Below are positions 21,591 to 34,296 of a stretch of 64,000 nucleotides of DNA, one piece after another. The stretch lies in assembly GCF_016808335.1 (NCBI RefSeq), contig NC_053140.1, positions 28,328,086 to 28,392,085 on the forward strand, written 5' to 3'. Under the pieces are notes generated by a model, which saw only the letters and a program-made list of their open reading frames with translations, was not told where the DNA came from and searched no databases. A program made the position numbers and the translations under genes. The stretch's first letter is position 1; each line of letters starts with the position of its first letter. Source of the stretch: Panicum virgatum. Its lineage: Eukaryota; Streptophyta; Magnoliopsida; Poales; Poaceae.

Positions 21591-23699
21591 TTCCCCCCAT
21601 GCTTAAACCTTGCTCGTCCTCGAGTAAGTCCAGGAGCTTTGCTTATAAAGAAATCAGTGTTGCCCCTCAATGTCCTCTTTGCACTTAGTCATACATAACA
21701 AGACATATTGCTCTCTCAAGTATTTAGCATTTAAGTTCATATTGTGACCGGCTACTTTTTCATTATGGAAGATAGACTAGCAATTAAAGAACAAGCCACA
21801 ATAATAAATAAATGCAATGCTCTCAAACTTAAGCGAACTTCAAACCTTTACCTTGTTTCATCGTGAAGAGTTTTCAAAAGAATGCATATCAAACATAAGT
21901 GAGGTTCTCTTGCCAAAGATCATGGAAATACTCATCTCATCAAGTCGCTCAAGCCTACAATAGATTGTCTTCAACCTATTCTACTCATATATAAAAGTGG
22001 AAGGCTTATGTGGAGCTTGATAGGTAAAAACAATCCTAGCAAAATATTATATCTGAAATATTGTCAAACTAAGAGAGAGATCTATTGGATTTACTGAGAC
22101 TAGTCAAAAAGGCCATTGGAAAATAATGTTGGAGAGGGAGAAAGATGAAACATACACATTTAGATAGGTGGACATGTGCAAGTGGCAAATGGATGATCCC
22201 GAGACACAAATGAAGTTCTCGTTATCGGATTGCACATGGTTGGAAGATTTGAGTATGGAATAATTCTTCAAAGTAACTTGGAAAATTAATGAAGCCAAAA
22301 AGAGCTAAGGAGCATTTTATTCTTCTTTTTTTTCATTTTTCTCTTTCTTTTTTCTCCTTAGAACTTTTGATAGCATAGAATACTTACCCAGCCATCTCCC
22401 CATGCTTGAACGAATGCTCGTCCTCGAGTATGAATAGTGGGAGAACCAACTAGCTAGGGTAAGTATCTCAAATTCACCTTCTTCTTCATAGAGCCTCTTG
22501 AATCTCTGGAGAGCCTTGTCTCCCAAAACTTTTCTTTATATGGTGCCCTTGATTCTTTTGATTCCGTTGAAATGATAATCCATACTCAAATTGGGTTGTG
22601 GTCAAGGAGGTAATCACAAAAAGATATTTTTGGTTTAGGGTGGATATCCAGTGAGGTTTGCAAAATTCCTGAAATAGAAACTCACAATGCATGGATAAAT
22701 AGGCTAGCAAAAAGAAGGTTACACAAAAAAAATGGAATGACCAGCTTCTTAGTCTCATACCAAAGAAATCAATCTTAATCCAACTCATCAAAAATATAAG
22801 TTTGCAATCTAAAGGTTTCATCATGAAAGAATATGTATGTATAGGCTTTGGTAGGTAGAACTTTGCAAGAGATTCACAAATGTAGATAGCATAGGAATTA
22901 AGTTTTCAAATTAAACAATCACAAGGTGTAAGGTCATCGGTAGACTTAAATCAAAGAGCAACATAGAATATGTGGGTTTAGAATTTAGTCATTTAACCTC
23001 CACAAATAAAAGAGCCGATATTTAATCGTTTTAATTCCATTTAATTGTGAGCAAATGGCCAAGTCATATACAACATAGCGTAGGTAAAACAAAGCAGCAA
23101 CTTTCATTATTTTTCCATAAGTATAAGGTATTGCCAAAATGTATCAATGTGGTGAGCACAAAGTGATGGTGATCCTACACTTATTGAAAACAAAAACAAA
23201 TCTAGGTTGTACTCCTAGTAGCCATGTTATTATAGGGAGAGATGTACAAAGGTTGCATCTATGGTTGAAGGCATATATGTACAAGCATTTAGAAAAAGAG
23301 AGAGTTGAGGAAGAATTACCGTCCTTCTCGATGCTCGTAATGAAGTGTAGCGCGACCTCCCCCATTCTTAAGTATTGTGCTAAGCATGGAAGAAGAATCA
23401 TGAGCATCTTGTGGCAACCGTGATTATCTTACTCCATGAGATCTTTCTTCCTTGTTCACGAATTCCTCCCCCATGATTAGCATGATGCTAGGCGTGGAAG
23501 GAGAAGATGGACCATCTTGAAATTCTTGAAATCCTCCCTCATGTGTATGAATATCATCTTCAATGTGTCTTCACCTTTTTGGCCTCAATTTCTTTCAACT
23601 TCTTCTTGTACTAAGTCATGGTCCCAATCATTGCTTCACATCATCGCCGCCTCCTTCAATTCCTCGTTGTCCCAGTGCTGCCTCATCTTCATGAATTTT

Positions 23700-26600
23700 A
23701 CTTTCAATTTCCAGAACAGAAATGTACTGAAACATTGCTCCATTGCGAAGTGCACGAATTTTCCTTTCCAACGAGTCCTCATTCGCCCAAAACTGATTCC
23801 GAACAAGAGAGTTATGTCCATTTCATCCCAGCGTTGCAATCTGTCTCGACGAATTTCAGAACGCGCAACGTCCAATGTTTTTGCCATATCTCCTTTTACG
23901 GGTCTTCAAATTCATTGATCTTGGATGCGTTGGAACGGAAATTTCATGGAGCTTCTGAATATCAACTTTTTCTTCCTTGTACATCTCTGTACATGTGCAA
24001 GCAAAATTTGATGAAAACAACGGGGCTTGCTTTCGAACTTTGGAGATGTTGACGAATTTGATTTCTTCTTTGATCACGAATTCATGGGAGCGCTTTGTCA
24101 TGCCTGCAAAATAATTCAAGTGCACAATCTACCCCCAATGTGACAGTCGGGAGTAGAGACAAATGCCAACAAACCAAAAACACCCCCTAAGATACTTAAC
24201 TTGTGGCATAGCTAGCTTAGCGAAACTAGTGAGTGTACGTGTGTGCTAGTGTAAATGCAAATGAGGGGAAGATATATAAACAAAGACAACGTTTACACCT
24301 AGTTCTAAACACCATGTTTACAACTAGGTTGCCGAACTTCTCCATAGCCACAAAGACTTATTTAACTAAGGTCAAAACACCATGTCTATCCCATGATCAA
24401 TAGGCCTTCATAGCACAAGAAAAAAAATAAAGCGCATTGCAAAGCTTATAAACCAACCAAATGCAACCTCATAGCTTGGTAACTAAATGATGATGGTCTT
24501 CAATCATGTCTAAACACCATGTTTACACAAGATTGCAAAAGGTAAATGCTATCATGATTAGCATTACATAGATAGGAAAGCATACATCAATAAGATTGAG
24601 AACAAGCTAGCAAAATGAGGGCATGAACAATGGAATGGATGCAAAGTGCAAATGCAAAGTTAGCAAAAACAAGTGTTAGCAAGGTTGAAAGGACCTTTCG
24701 ATATTGTTCCGCAACTACCTTATTCAAAAACAATTGCTAAGAGTGACAAAAAGCCTTCGCAACACTTCATAAGAAGTGAGACTTTTGTCAATGAAAAGGT
24801 TATTTATCGAAAAGGACCAAGCAACCGAGCTAACAAGGTTTTAGAAGTAGGTTTATGGGTTTCCTATATTTTTTTGGCTTAAAACAAAAATTTTGAAGAG
24901 AGAGTGTTGGGTATAGAAATTCTATCTAAGGTGTTTTTTTAAAAAAAACTAGAGAGAAACAAAAGTTAGAATTTTTTTTGAATGAAAAACATAACCTATG
25001 GTTTTAGGATTGCTCTATGAGTGATTTTCCTAAGGGTTTTAGGTTCTCAAAAGCGAGGCTAGTCAATGTTTTTAGAAAAGGTTTTTTTTAAAAAAATGCA
25101 ACATGCAATGCAATGCAAGGGTGAGACGAACAACATGGTATGCAATGCAACACGGGGTGGATGAACAAAATGATATGACATGATGAGGTGGTCTAAAACA
25201 AAAAAAAGTTAGCCTAAGTTAATTAGGCACAAGTTTAGAATCAAAGGGTGGTGCAATGCTTCATAAATCTCTCTAAAAAGACACAAAGAAAAAGACTCAA
25301 GACACTAATAGGCACACAAAAAGGTCTACAAGTTTCCCAAGATCAAATAACAAAGTGCTCCCTCAATAACATTTAGAATGAACGACATGAAGTTGTGGTT
25401 TTTATTAGAGCAATGGTATAATGTTACTTGATATTCCGATTAAAGAGTGCAATGTAGACGGTCATATTAATATATATAAAATAAAAGATCGGGTTGCCTC
25501 CCGCAAAGCGCTTCATTTAGAGTCATAGAGCTCGACTTTCTTACATACCTTCTCATTGATGCGAAGCCATGGTCCTTCATGCAAGAGGTGAAGGTGTTCT
25601 ATGCAGCTCTTATTCCACTTCCCATGTTGGACATGATCAATCACGCTTAATGGAAAACTTGCCCAATCATCTCTCACATCATCGTCACCTCCTTCTTTGT
25701 TGTCCTTCGTCGCTACCTTTCTTTTCACAGATTTTCCTCTCTGTCCAGATTGGGAATTGCGCCAAACAATTGATCCAATGCAAGGTGCACGTAATCTTCT
25801 TTTCAACAAGTCTTCATTTGCCCAAAACGCATTCCAATTGAGGGAGTTATGCCCCTTTTTTTCGTCACTGCAATCTGCCCCGAACTGATTTCAGCACGTG
25901 CATCTCTGATGTTTGAGACATAGCTCCTCCCATGGGTCTTCAATTGTATCGATCATGGATGCGTTGAACTAAGGACTTGATGGAGATCCTGAATATTCAA
26001 CTTTCTTGCATTGTAAATCTCTGGACTTGTGCATAAAATTGATGAGGCTTAGCGATGTCCGTTCTTGAAACTTGAAGATGTTGATGATGGTGTTCAAAAT
26101 TTTGGACACAGTTAGCGACGTCCAATTCATGTCCTGCATGGTTAGTGAAATTCGGGGCTTCTCCCGACATGTGCTCTTTTAGGGTCATGAGCTTGACCAA
26201 GCGCAAAGCAAGATCGAGATTTGCAAATATTTGTAAACATATGCAACATAATCACATCCTCAATTAAATTTCATCAACAAGGCATGGTGTAATTAAATGC
26301 AGCATGTGTTTCTTGCATAGCGCAGAGCTCATTATTAGGCAGAGGTTCTTTAAACATGAAATCAACCTTCTCAAGAAACTCTAGTCTATCATCATGAAAA
26401 GAACAAGGCATAGAATTTAAACTTTCATTCCGACTATTGGTTCGAGCATGAGATTTTTAACGATTATCAACAAAACCAATAGAAGCTTGAGAATTCACTG
26501 TATACCTTAGCCTCGGAGCTTTTTTATACTCATTGAAGTCGTGGTGCTTTGTGCAAGATGTCATCTTGATGCACTCTTCGTGGTCAGTCGTGATTTGCTT

Positions 26601-27910
26601 CTCACGTCTCCATGTGTTGAATGTTGTGTTCTTGTAATCCGTCGTGGTTTGTTTGCAACATCTTCATTTGTCGAAGGTCGACCGCTTGTGCCTTCATTTG
26701 CCAATGTCATTGGGGTTCTTCCTCTGCTCCATGTCTCTGAATTTTATCATGTACGCTTGATGAAAACATCGCCCAAGCTCGCCTTCATTGTTATCATCGT
26801 CATCTTCTCTATCTTGTTCTCATCGCGTTGCTCCTGCCTCTTCTTCGTGGAATATCTCCTGTATACTCAACAGAACATATACCAAAATATAGATCTATTG
26901 AAATGTTTATGAAATTATCTTTCCAACGAGTGGTCATTCATATTAAACCGAGTCCAAACGAGAGAGTTATGCACGTTTCACTTTTGGCGCTGCATGCTGT
27001 CCAGAAATTTTCAGAGTGCACAACCTTCAATGTTTTGGCCATACCTGCTTGTAGGAATCTCCGATTGACTTGGTTCTTAATTCGTTGGAATGGGAACTTC
27101 GTGGAGCTTTTGAATATCCAAAAATATGCTGCTATTTGCTTCTGAGGTCGAGCTGGACATTGATGAGAACAATATTTTCTTGTGAATTCATCCGAAGATG
27201 TCAATGATCTCGATCATGTGGTCTTCGGAGCGTCTTGTTGTGCATCCTTGGCTTCAAGGTCATCACCATTGATTCACCAGCGAGTAGCATGGCTCCAATG
27301 GTCTGTCTCCATAGTTCTTGCTTTGCCTAAGATGTCGGGATCGAAGGAGGCTCCCGTGCTTTGTGTCGATGATCAGAGCGGTCTCTTTCTTTGATTGCAC
27401 TCGACTAGAAGCTTCTTGAGTATCCCATGGAGAAGATGGGTGGCATCATGGTTCCTCTAATCTTGTTTTCTCTAGCGTTGGTCAACTTCAAATCATCAAC
27501 TTTTTTGCACAAGGTTCTCCAAACATCTTGCGACATCGTCATCACTTTCTCCATTGTTTGTTGTTGCCTCTTCTTCGTTGAATTCCTTGATCATCCTGCA
27601 CAGAATATGTACCAAAATTCTACTCCATGGAAAGCCTTATGAAATTACCTTTTCAACGAGTGGTCATTGATCCCAAACGGACTCCGGATGAAGAAGTTAT
27701 GGTCGTTTTACTCCGGCACTACGCTCTGTTCCGAGACATTTCAGAACGCGCAGCGTTGAAAGATTTTACCATAACTCTTCACACCGATCTCCAAAATTCA
27801 TGATTCTTGATGCGTTGGAAAGTAGACTTGATGGAGCTTCAAAATAATCTATTATTTTCTCATGGTACTTCTCTGATCTTGGACAAAAAACTCATTACAA
27901 CAGTAACACT
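23700..27910. repeat. Four diverged repeat units inside the LARD
   Basis: Units at about 23700-24060, 25740-26060, 26870-27190 and 27600-27910 share the same order of blocks on the plus strand. These are TTTCCAACGAGT or a variant, then CATT(C/T), a GAGTTATG-like block, TTTCAGAACGCGCA or a variant, and GATGCGTTGGAA followed by GATGGAGCTTC or a variant. They are clearly homologous but strongly diverged. No protein reading is shared. Confidence 0.65.
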
Positions 27911-28318
27911 TTGGAGATGATGATGATCCGATCACACGATTTTCTTTGCGGGCATGCTTCATACCTATTGCTTGAACAAACAATTTTTTCCAAAAACATT
28001 AGTCTTTAAAATCAATTGACACGGTGGCGTACCTTATTTATCATCTTTTGCTTTGGGGAGTGGGGACTCGATAGCGGATGCTGGGTCACTAACAAAAGTT
28101 AGCACCTACCACTAAAGAGCGGGTCTTCACGTAGCCATCAACTTGCTTGAGTGAGATTGGACTTGTCAAAGTACGGATGTTGAGAACTTCAAAATCGCTT
28201 TGTGTCTAGGGTTTTACCTGCATTCATGGACACAAACAAGAAACACAAGATATATGCAATAATAAAATTAGGGTTAGTCCAAAAACTTGATAGATCGCCC
28301 TAGGGTTCGTGTTGCCGA

Positions 28319-28336
28319 TCCCCAGCAACGGCGCCA
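28319..28336 (-). other. Primer-binding site of the LARD (Asp-tRNA type)
   Basis: TGGCGCCGTTGCTGGGGA on the minus strand, eight bases from the LTR end. This complements the 3' end of plant tRNA-Asp at 17 of 18 bases (one C-to-T change). It is the usual primer of Athila-lineage elements. Confidence 0.75.
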
Positions 28337-28344
28337 GAAAAGCT

Positions 28345-29801
28345 TGTTGACGCTCCTTAGCGCCCCGATTTGTATACCGCAAGCGCACGGTTCGTGTAGC
28401 TTTTCCCTTAGAGTATTCCCCCAAGGTTTATCAATCCGTGGATCGACAAAGAACTACCCAAGGTTTTCCTTCTAATCTAACGGATCTATCCTAACATGAA
28501 GCATGAATTGCACATATAGAGTAACCTTTAATAGATATGAGTGTTGTGTAAAGGTTGATCTCATCCATGAACATAGGCTTAATCATAGCAAAACCAAAGA
28601 CATGACTAGGCCTATCGTCATCTAGTTGTAGTTCAAGCTAACGAGCAAATAAATCATGCATCTCAATCAAAAGCATCTTTAAATCAAAATCTCCAATCTG
28701 ATCCCTCGATACTCCGCTTACTCAGTGGGAACGGCCTGTCACGATGCACCCCCTTTGGATGAAATACCCTGAAGCAAGTCGAACCCCCTTTGGTAGTTCC
28801 GCCATGAACCTCTAGCCACCATGACTACAAGATCATGCTAAGCGATCTATCTCGATAATAGATCTTGGATGAAGCAAACCCAAAGAAAAGAACGAAATCG
28901 AAAGAGAGAACATGATCGCTAATAGATTCGGAAGACATGATTATGATTACTCACATAATAGATTCGTTTGGATCGTCACCACCGAGTTCATACCATTGAT
29001 GACTCCAACTAGCTCATGAACTCCACCATGGCACAACCACGCAGGGAGGCCATGGCGGCTAGGGGCTGCCTAAGCCATCTCCTAGACAACTTCGAAGACT
29101 TGCGGCGGCCGTCGTCTCCCTCCGGTCTTGGCCCTAGGTTTTCGTCGAGTTCTGGGTGGATGGATTCTCCGAGTTGAATAAGGTGCGAGCTATTTATAAG
29201 CCGAGGAAGCCACCGGTCGAAGGGGAGGCCGAACCGCCTCAGAAACAGGCTAGGCCGGCCGGCCCCATGGGCCTAGGCCGGCCGGCCTACCCTGTTTCGG
29301 GCTCGCCTGGATCTCATCTTTTGTGTGCAGACTTCTCGCATCTTCTAGAGTTTATGTCCTTCACGATTGCACCGCTTTGGACGTCGTTATCTTGGAGATA
29401 TCTTCGAGGAAAGGATAGGATAGGGAATCCTTCCTTAAATATTCATTTGCTTTGCTTAATCCCGAAGTATCTTGATCTCATCTTCGTAGGCTTGGTCCTT
29501 TGGGTTCTCTTGGAGGATGGATGTGCTTGAATGGGCTTCGAATCAACATGGGCTTTGGTCCTTCCTTTGGGCTTTGGCCTTCGTCTTTCTCCGTGTTAGC
29601 GCTCGATCACGGGCCTCGTCATTTCATGCTCCAAAATAGGCCAAAAACCTGCAAAAACGAAGTTCCTCCAAAATATATGTGCAAGTGTGAAAATGACCAA
29701 TAATTAGAACGGGGTTAGGACGGTTAGTGATTTTGATATTAAATTCATGCCATTATCAAGGATAGACAAGGGATAAAGTGGGTACTTAAGGAGCGCCAAC
29801 A
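28345..29801 (-). repeat. 5' LTR of the LARD (1457 bp)
   Basis: Near-identical partner of 20133-21590. TATAAATA box at 29191-29198 (minus). GC palindromes at 29252-29287 lie upstream of it. Confidence 0.92.
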
Positions 29802-29907
29802 GTGTTCTTCCTTCTCTTACCGATGCTGATACTTGTTGTTAAGCATCTGGGACGTCACGCATCGGCGAGGCTTCTTTGATCCTTCTCTATGCTGATATCT
29901 GCCCTGT

Positions 29908-30957
29908 TGTTGACTCTCGATAATGACTCATTTCAAGTGTCATCTTTAGCCTAAATCATGAGAATAAAGTCTCATACCTGCTTATGCTATCCAGAAAGAG
30001 CCAATTCCACATTTCATCTTGAAAATATTTCTATATTAGAATTCGGGCAGAAATGCAGGTCAAACAGGCTTCAAGCTTCAAGATACATAACCTGACCATC
30101 AGAGCAAGCTATGAGCTCATGCATGAGTGCATAAAAGACGAGCGTCAATAGTAGTGGTAGGTTTTATTGCTAACAAATTCCACAAAGTGTTGGTCTACAT
30201 TTGTGCGTAGGTGGCTTATGCTTGGAAATGAGAAGAGAATGCAGCCCACAAGCAAGGTGACACATCATCAATCCACGGCAACCCCTTCTCGATGAATCAG
30301 ACATGTTCACGAGGATCCAAGGGCCCGCCAGAGCTACCAAACCATTTTATGACAAGCCATGACACCCATACATAACATGGGGCCCACCTAGAAGTGTCCT
30401 AACCAAGAATTAGGCCGATCGGCCACACTTTCTGGCCGACCGACTAAGTCATTCACCTGGCGCCCATCTTCCACGTGTCACGTCCTCATTTGATGCCAAG
30501 GTCGGTTCCAGGAGGGTCCGGGCTGAATTCACGGCAGAGGAGGCCATGGCTCCCTCCTATAAATATGAAGGGAGGGGGCTCAAATGGAGACATCACTCAC
30601 CACCAAGTGAAGAGCCTCTCTAGCTTGTGTTTAGTGTTGGGGAGAAAAGTAGAGGTACAAAGGAGGGGCGCTTGGTTGTCGACACTCTTCTCCAATTTGT
30701 ACCTCTACAAGAGAGTGAGGAGGAGTCGGGGGAAGTGTCGGGCTTGTCAGCACTCTTCTCCGCTTGTATATCGACGGATGCTTATTCGATATTAAGTGTT
30801 CGATTCTTATTTAGAATTAGAGTTTAATTGCAAGTTATTTTTTCTGCCTTTTGCTGGATTGAGTGTTTGCTTAGAGTAGCAATTGATCCTAGCTTAAGAC
30901 TCTTGATAGAGATGGATAATCTTGGCCAGGGTTTGGATTAGTACGGAATAGTGTAGA
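29908..30957 (+). repeat. 5' LTR of B1, first part
   Basis: Nearly identical to 41429-42470. Contains the TATAAATA box (30558-30565) and the leader hairpin. It breaks off at 30957, where B3 begins in opposite orientation. Confidence 0.8.
30558..30565 (+). promoter_or_regulatory. TATA box of B1 5' LTR
   Basis: TATAAATA in the context CCTCCTATAAATATGA. The same box is at 42082-42089 in the 3' LTR. B2 has a TATATATATG variant at 34966. Confidence 0.65.
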
Positions 30958-33377
30958 TGTTGGTACTTTGTAACGTTACGAATAAAATCCACAGTCGCAC
31001 GGATACCGCTGTAGCTTTCACCCAAGAGTATTTTAGAGTATCGTATCCACTGGGGAATGTGAGTACACTATCTACGGGTTCAGGCTGTCCAAGGACACAT
31101 ACACTGTTGTGGGAAGGATAGGATAGAGAGGACTAAGATTTAGAATCTATGTTTAGAAGAAGAGATCACGTCGCCGTTATACTTCGAGCTACTGGTTTCG
31201 ACCAGCTTAGACAAGCCGATAGCTCCAGTAATACGTGCTCTATCTGATATCCGAACATGGAGGATTACTAGGGCTCGAACAAGGCTGTCACCACCTGCCG
31301 GATACCTCTACAAACCATGGGACTATCAGACAACAGAGTGGTATAGTCCAGCCTAGATACCACATCTACGCTATTCTCTACTAACTCTAGAGGCGTATAG
31401 GGTTATCCTTTTCTATCCGAAGCCCAACTCTAGAGTCAAATGCTACTCTCTAAGCATACACTCATGTAATATAAGGCAGATATGATAACTTGCAATCGAA
31501 ACTCTAATTCTAAATAAGAAAGTCTCGAACAGTTACAACCGAATAAGCATCCGTCGAGGTACAAGCGGAGAAGAGCGCTGACAAGCCCGGCACTTCCCCC
31601 GACTATCTCCCTCACTCCCGTAGAGGTACAATTTGGAGAAGAGCGCCATTGCCGGCGCCCCTCCTGAGTACCTCTACTCCTAACTCCCTAAGGTGACTCT
31701 ACACCTCAAGTGAGGACTCAAGAGAAGAGTGAAATATGTTGTGTGGAGTGTCTTCATTTGGAGCCCCTCCCCTTGTATTTATTGGAGGGAGCCACCAGCC
31801 ATTTGCCCGAGAATCGACCCAAACCACCATGGAGCACCAACCATACCTCACCACATGTCATCTGTAAGTCAGTGGGGGCCCGTGGGCCGTTGCCACATGG
31901 TCGGCCGACCATGGTGGTCGGCCCACCGTGGGCTGGTCCCGTTTGCCCTGGTCTTTGGTCAGAAGACTTCTAGGTGGGCCCCCATGTCATATATATGGGT
32001 ATGGGCTTGTCTTAAGTCGGTTTGGTAGCTCTGGTGGGCCCGTAGATCCTCGTGAACATGCCTGATTCGTCGAGAAGATTTTACTTCGGATCGATGGCGT
32101 GTCACCTTGCTCATGGGCTACATTCTCTTCTTATTTTCAAGCGTAAGCAACCTGCACATAAATGTACACCAACACTTTGTGGAATTTGTTAGCAATAACT
32201 CCTACCAGTAGTGTTGACGCTCGTCTTTCATACGCTCATGCAGGGGTTGATAGCTTGCTCTGATGGTCGGGTTTGTTTCTTGACGCTTGAAGCCTGTTTT
32301 ACCTGCATATCTGCCTGAATTCCAATGTAGTAATATTTCTAAGAGGAAACGTGGAATTGACTCTTTCTGGATAACATCAGTAGGTATGAGACTTTATTCT
32401 CATGATTTTAGGCTCAAGATAACGCTTGAAATGTGTCATTAGCGAGCGTCAACAAGATCCCCCACACTTAGTTCTTTGCTCATCCTCGAGTAAAGGCAAG
32501 AACTAAGGCGGACCCGACTTCACATGATATGACACCTGCATACAGATTATTCTAAACTTCACCCTTACCTCTGAATTTTGATGTGTCTACCATGAATTGT
32601 TTGGGAAGTTGAAGAGTGGAATGGTGTTGACTTCAGTCTCCCCCACTTTCCTGCCATATGTCTGGGGTTGTGAAAATATTTTTTGCAAAGACCAACCATA
32701 GCTTTACCTCTCCATAGGATCTCTCATGTCGCTCATTGTGTATATATTCTCACCAAAACATTGCTTGTTTTCATCCTACTTCTAAAGATGGCTTATGTGG
32801 AGCTCATGGTAGGAGAAATGGAAGCATGCACTTGTGTCACATATATTGCAAAATCAAACAAAGGATCCATAGAGATGACAAATCAAACAAGCTGATCAAG
32901 ATCGTGCACAAATGCGGAAGGTGGGTGGTGGAAATGAAATACTCCTTTTACAAATCTCTCTCTCCTTTATTTGGATAACATTAGGACATGGCTATATGTA
33001 TATTATTTATTTTTTCTCTTTCTTTTCTCTCCTTTTTTCATGGACATTGATGTGTCCATTTTTTTTGGGTCATGCTTCTTGGGCATGCCATCTTTTTTTT
33101 TGATAGCTCATGCCTCATTTGAAAGATGCTAGATAGAGAGAGACCATTGGTCATGGAGTTTATTTCGTGGATGGATGGAATGGCATAGCTGACTTCTAGA
33201 GTAGAAGTTCAACTAGTGAAGTGCACGTGATCTTGATCAAACAAGTATGAAAGACATCTCACTAGGGTCACAAAATTTGAAGAAGCTCAATGCAATAGCA
33301 AGGTACATATGTGTAAAGGTTTGTATCATGAAGATCAACATATGGCTTTGGTAGGACAGACACGTGGAGTTGTAAAC
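30958..33377 (-). mobile_element. Inverted Athila-like fragment B3 (3' LTR plus interior)
   Basis: Minus-strand LTR from 32454 (TGTTGACGCTCG) down to 30958 (rc of ACCAACA), 1497 bp. It is preceded on its own strand by a polypurine tract, CTAAGTGTGGGGGATCT (about 32455-32471). The interior to 33377 is homologous, inverted, to 40500-41428. It sits inside the 5' LTR of B1 with about 170 bp of that LTR missing at the junction, so it is not a clean insertion. Confidence 0.75.
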
Positions 33378-33618
33378 TAGTAGCCCGAAGTTTAAGGCGA
33401 AGTTATCTCTTCCTCTAAGCATAGACTCTAGATCTTAGGAAGTCCTCTCTACCTTATTTCTCCCACACAAGTGTGTGTGCCCTTGGTTGAGCCTGAACTC
33501 ATAGACAGTGTACTCACGTTCCTTAGTGGATACGATACCCTGGAATACTCTTGGGTGAAAGCTACAGTGGTGTTCGTGCGCTTGCGGATTTTATTCCTGA
33601 TGTTACAAAATACCAACA
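33378..33618 (+). repeat. 5' LTR of B1, second part
   Basis: Matches 42620-42863 and ends ACCAACA. A decayed Asp-tRNA-type primer site (TGGTGCTGTTGTCGGC) follows at about 33626. Confidence 0.8.
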
Positions 33619-33721
33619 GGCTTTTTGGTGCTGTTGTCGGCAAACTGCAGCTACATTATCTACGGACTCAGTTCGTCCTCGTATCTTTTGTTTTTTTCCT
33701 TCTACCTCTACCCCGCTACCC

Positions 33722-34296
33722 ATGGAGAAGCTATCCTTTGAAAGCTTCTCTATCTTATGGGATGTATTCACCATCCTTTTTAATTTTCTTTCTGGTATCT
33801 TCACCCCGAAAATTACGGAGCAATCTTCTACCCATGACCGTTCTGCTCCTAAGGTCGAGTTCTCTGTGCCATCATCACCTTCCTCATCTAACTATGAACT
33901 CGACCCTAGCTTTATAGCCATGGTTTGGAAGCGACCCTTCTCTGGAGAAATTAATGAAGATCCCTATGAGCATTTGCAAGAATTCAAGGAACTGTGTTCG
34001 GGTCTAGTAATCCTAGGCATGACACAAGAAGTCTTGCGGTGGAAATTGTTTGCTTTCTCTCTCACAGAGAGGGCGGAGCAATGGTACGCCCGCACGATAG
34101 GGAATATAAGTTGTGATTCGGAAGAACTTTGAGATGACTTTTGTTACTCGTTCTCTCTCACTGAATGCATAGACTCCCTACCGATCGACGTCCTAGGTTT
34201 GGCGCAATTAGAGAAGGAGTCCATAGGTGTAACATGGGCTAGATTCTTACGCCTTTTGGCGTCTAGCCCAAACTTGTCTATACCCGAGGATGTATC
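33722..34296 (+). pseudogene. gag of B1, 5' part, cut by B2
   Basis: Starts at ATG 33722 (MEKLSFESFS) and aligns with the B2 gag: FIAMVWKRPFSGEINEDPYE, then FAFSLTERAEQWYARTIGN. A TGA at 34130-34132 replaces a sense codon (GGA in B2). Homology continues past it through WARFLRLLASSPNLSIPEDV to 34296, where the B2 LTR starts. The missing next block is present in B2 at 36403. Broken by both a stop and the insertion. Confidence 0.8.

Larger units (their letters stand above)
21591..28344 (-). other. Non-coding interior of the LARD
   Basis: About 6.75 kb with no open frame of recognisable retroelement protein on either strand. At the 3' end the minus strand has a G-rich polypurine tract (rc of 21591-21600) preceded by CTCGAGGACGAGCAAGG. 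A second CTCGAGGACGAGCATTCG copy occurs near 22400-22430. The part proximal to the 5' LTR carries four diverged copies of one repeat (about 23700-24060, 25740-26060, 26870-27190 and 27600-27910). Confidence 0.75.
20133..29801 (-). mobile_element. Complete non-coding LTR element (LARD), Athila-like signals
   Basis: Two nearly identical LTRs (20133-21590 and 28345-29801) start TGTTGACGCTCC and end GGAGCGCCAACA. A perfect GTGTT duplication flanks the whole (20128-20132 and 29802-29806). On the minus strand the 5' LTR (29801 down to 28345) is followed by an Asp-tRNA-type primer site. The 3' LTR is preceded by a polypurine tract. The 6.75-kb interior has no gag, protease or polymerase, which is the definition of a large retrotransposon derivative. 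The primer site and the CTCGAGGACGAGCAAGG motif before the polypurine tract resemble Athila elements. It sits in element A. Confidence 0.92.

Noticed and set aside
30475..30827. A roughly 100-codon frame conserved at 41999-42351
   Set aside because: It covers the TATA box and leader hairpin of B-family LTRs. Conservation reflects LTR copies, not a protein.
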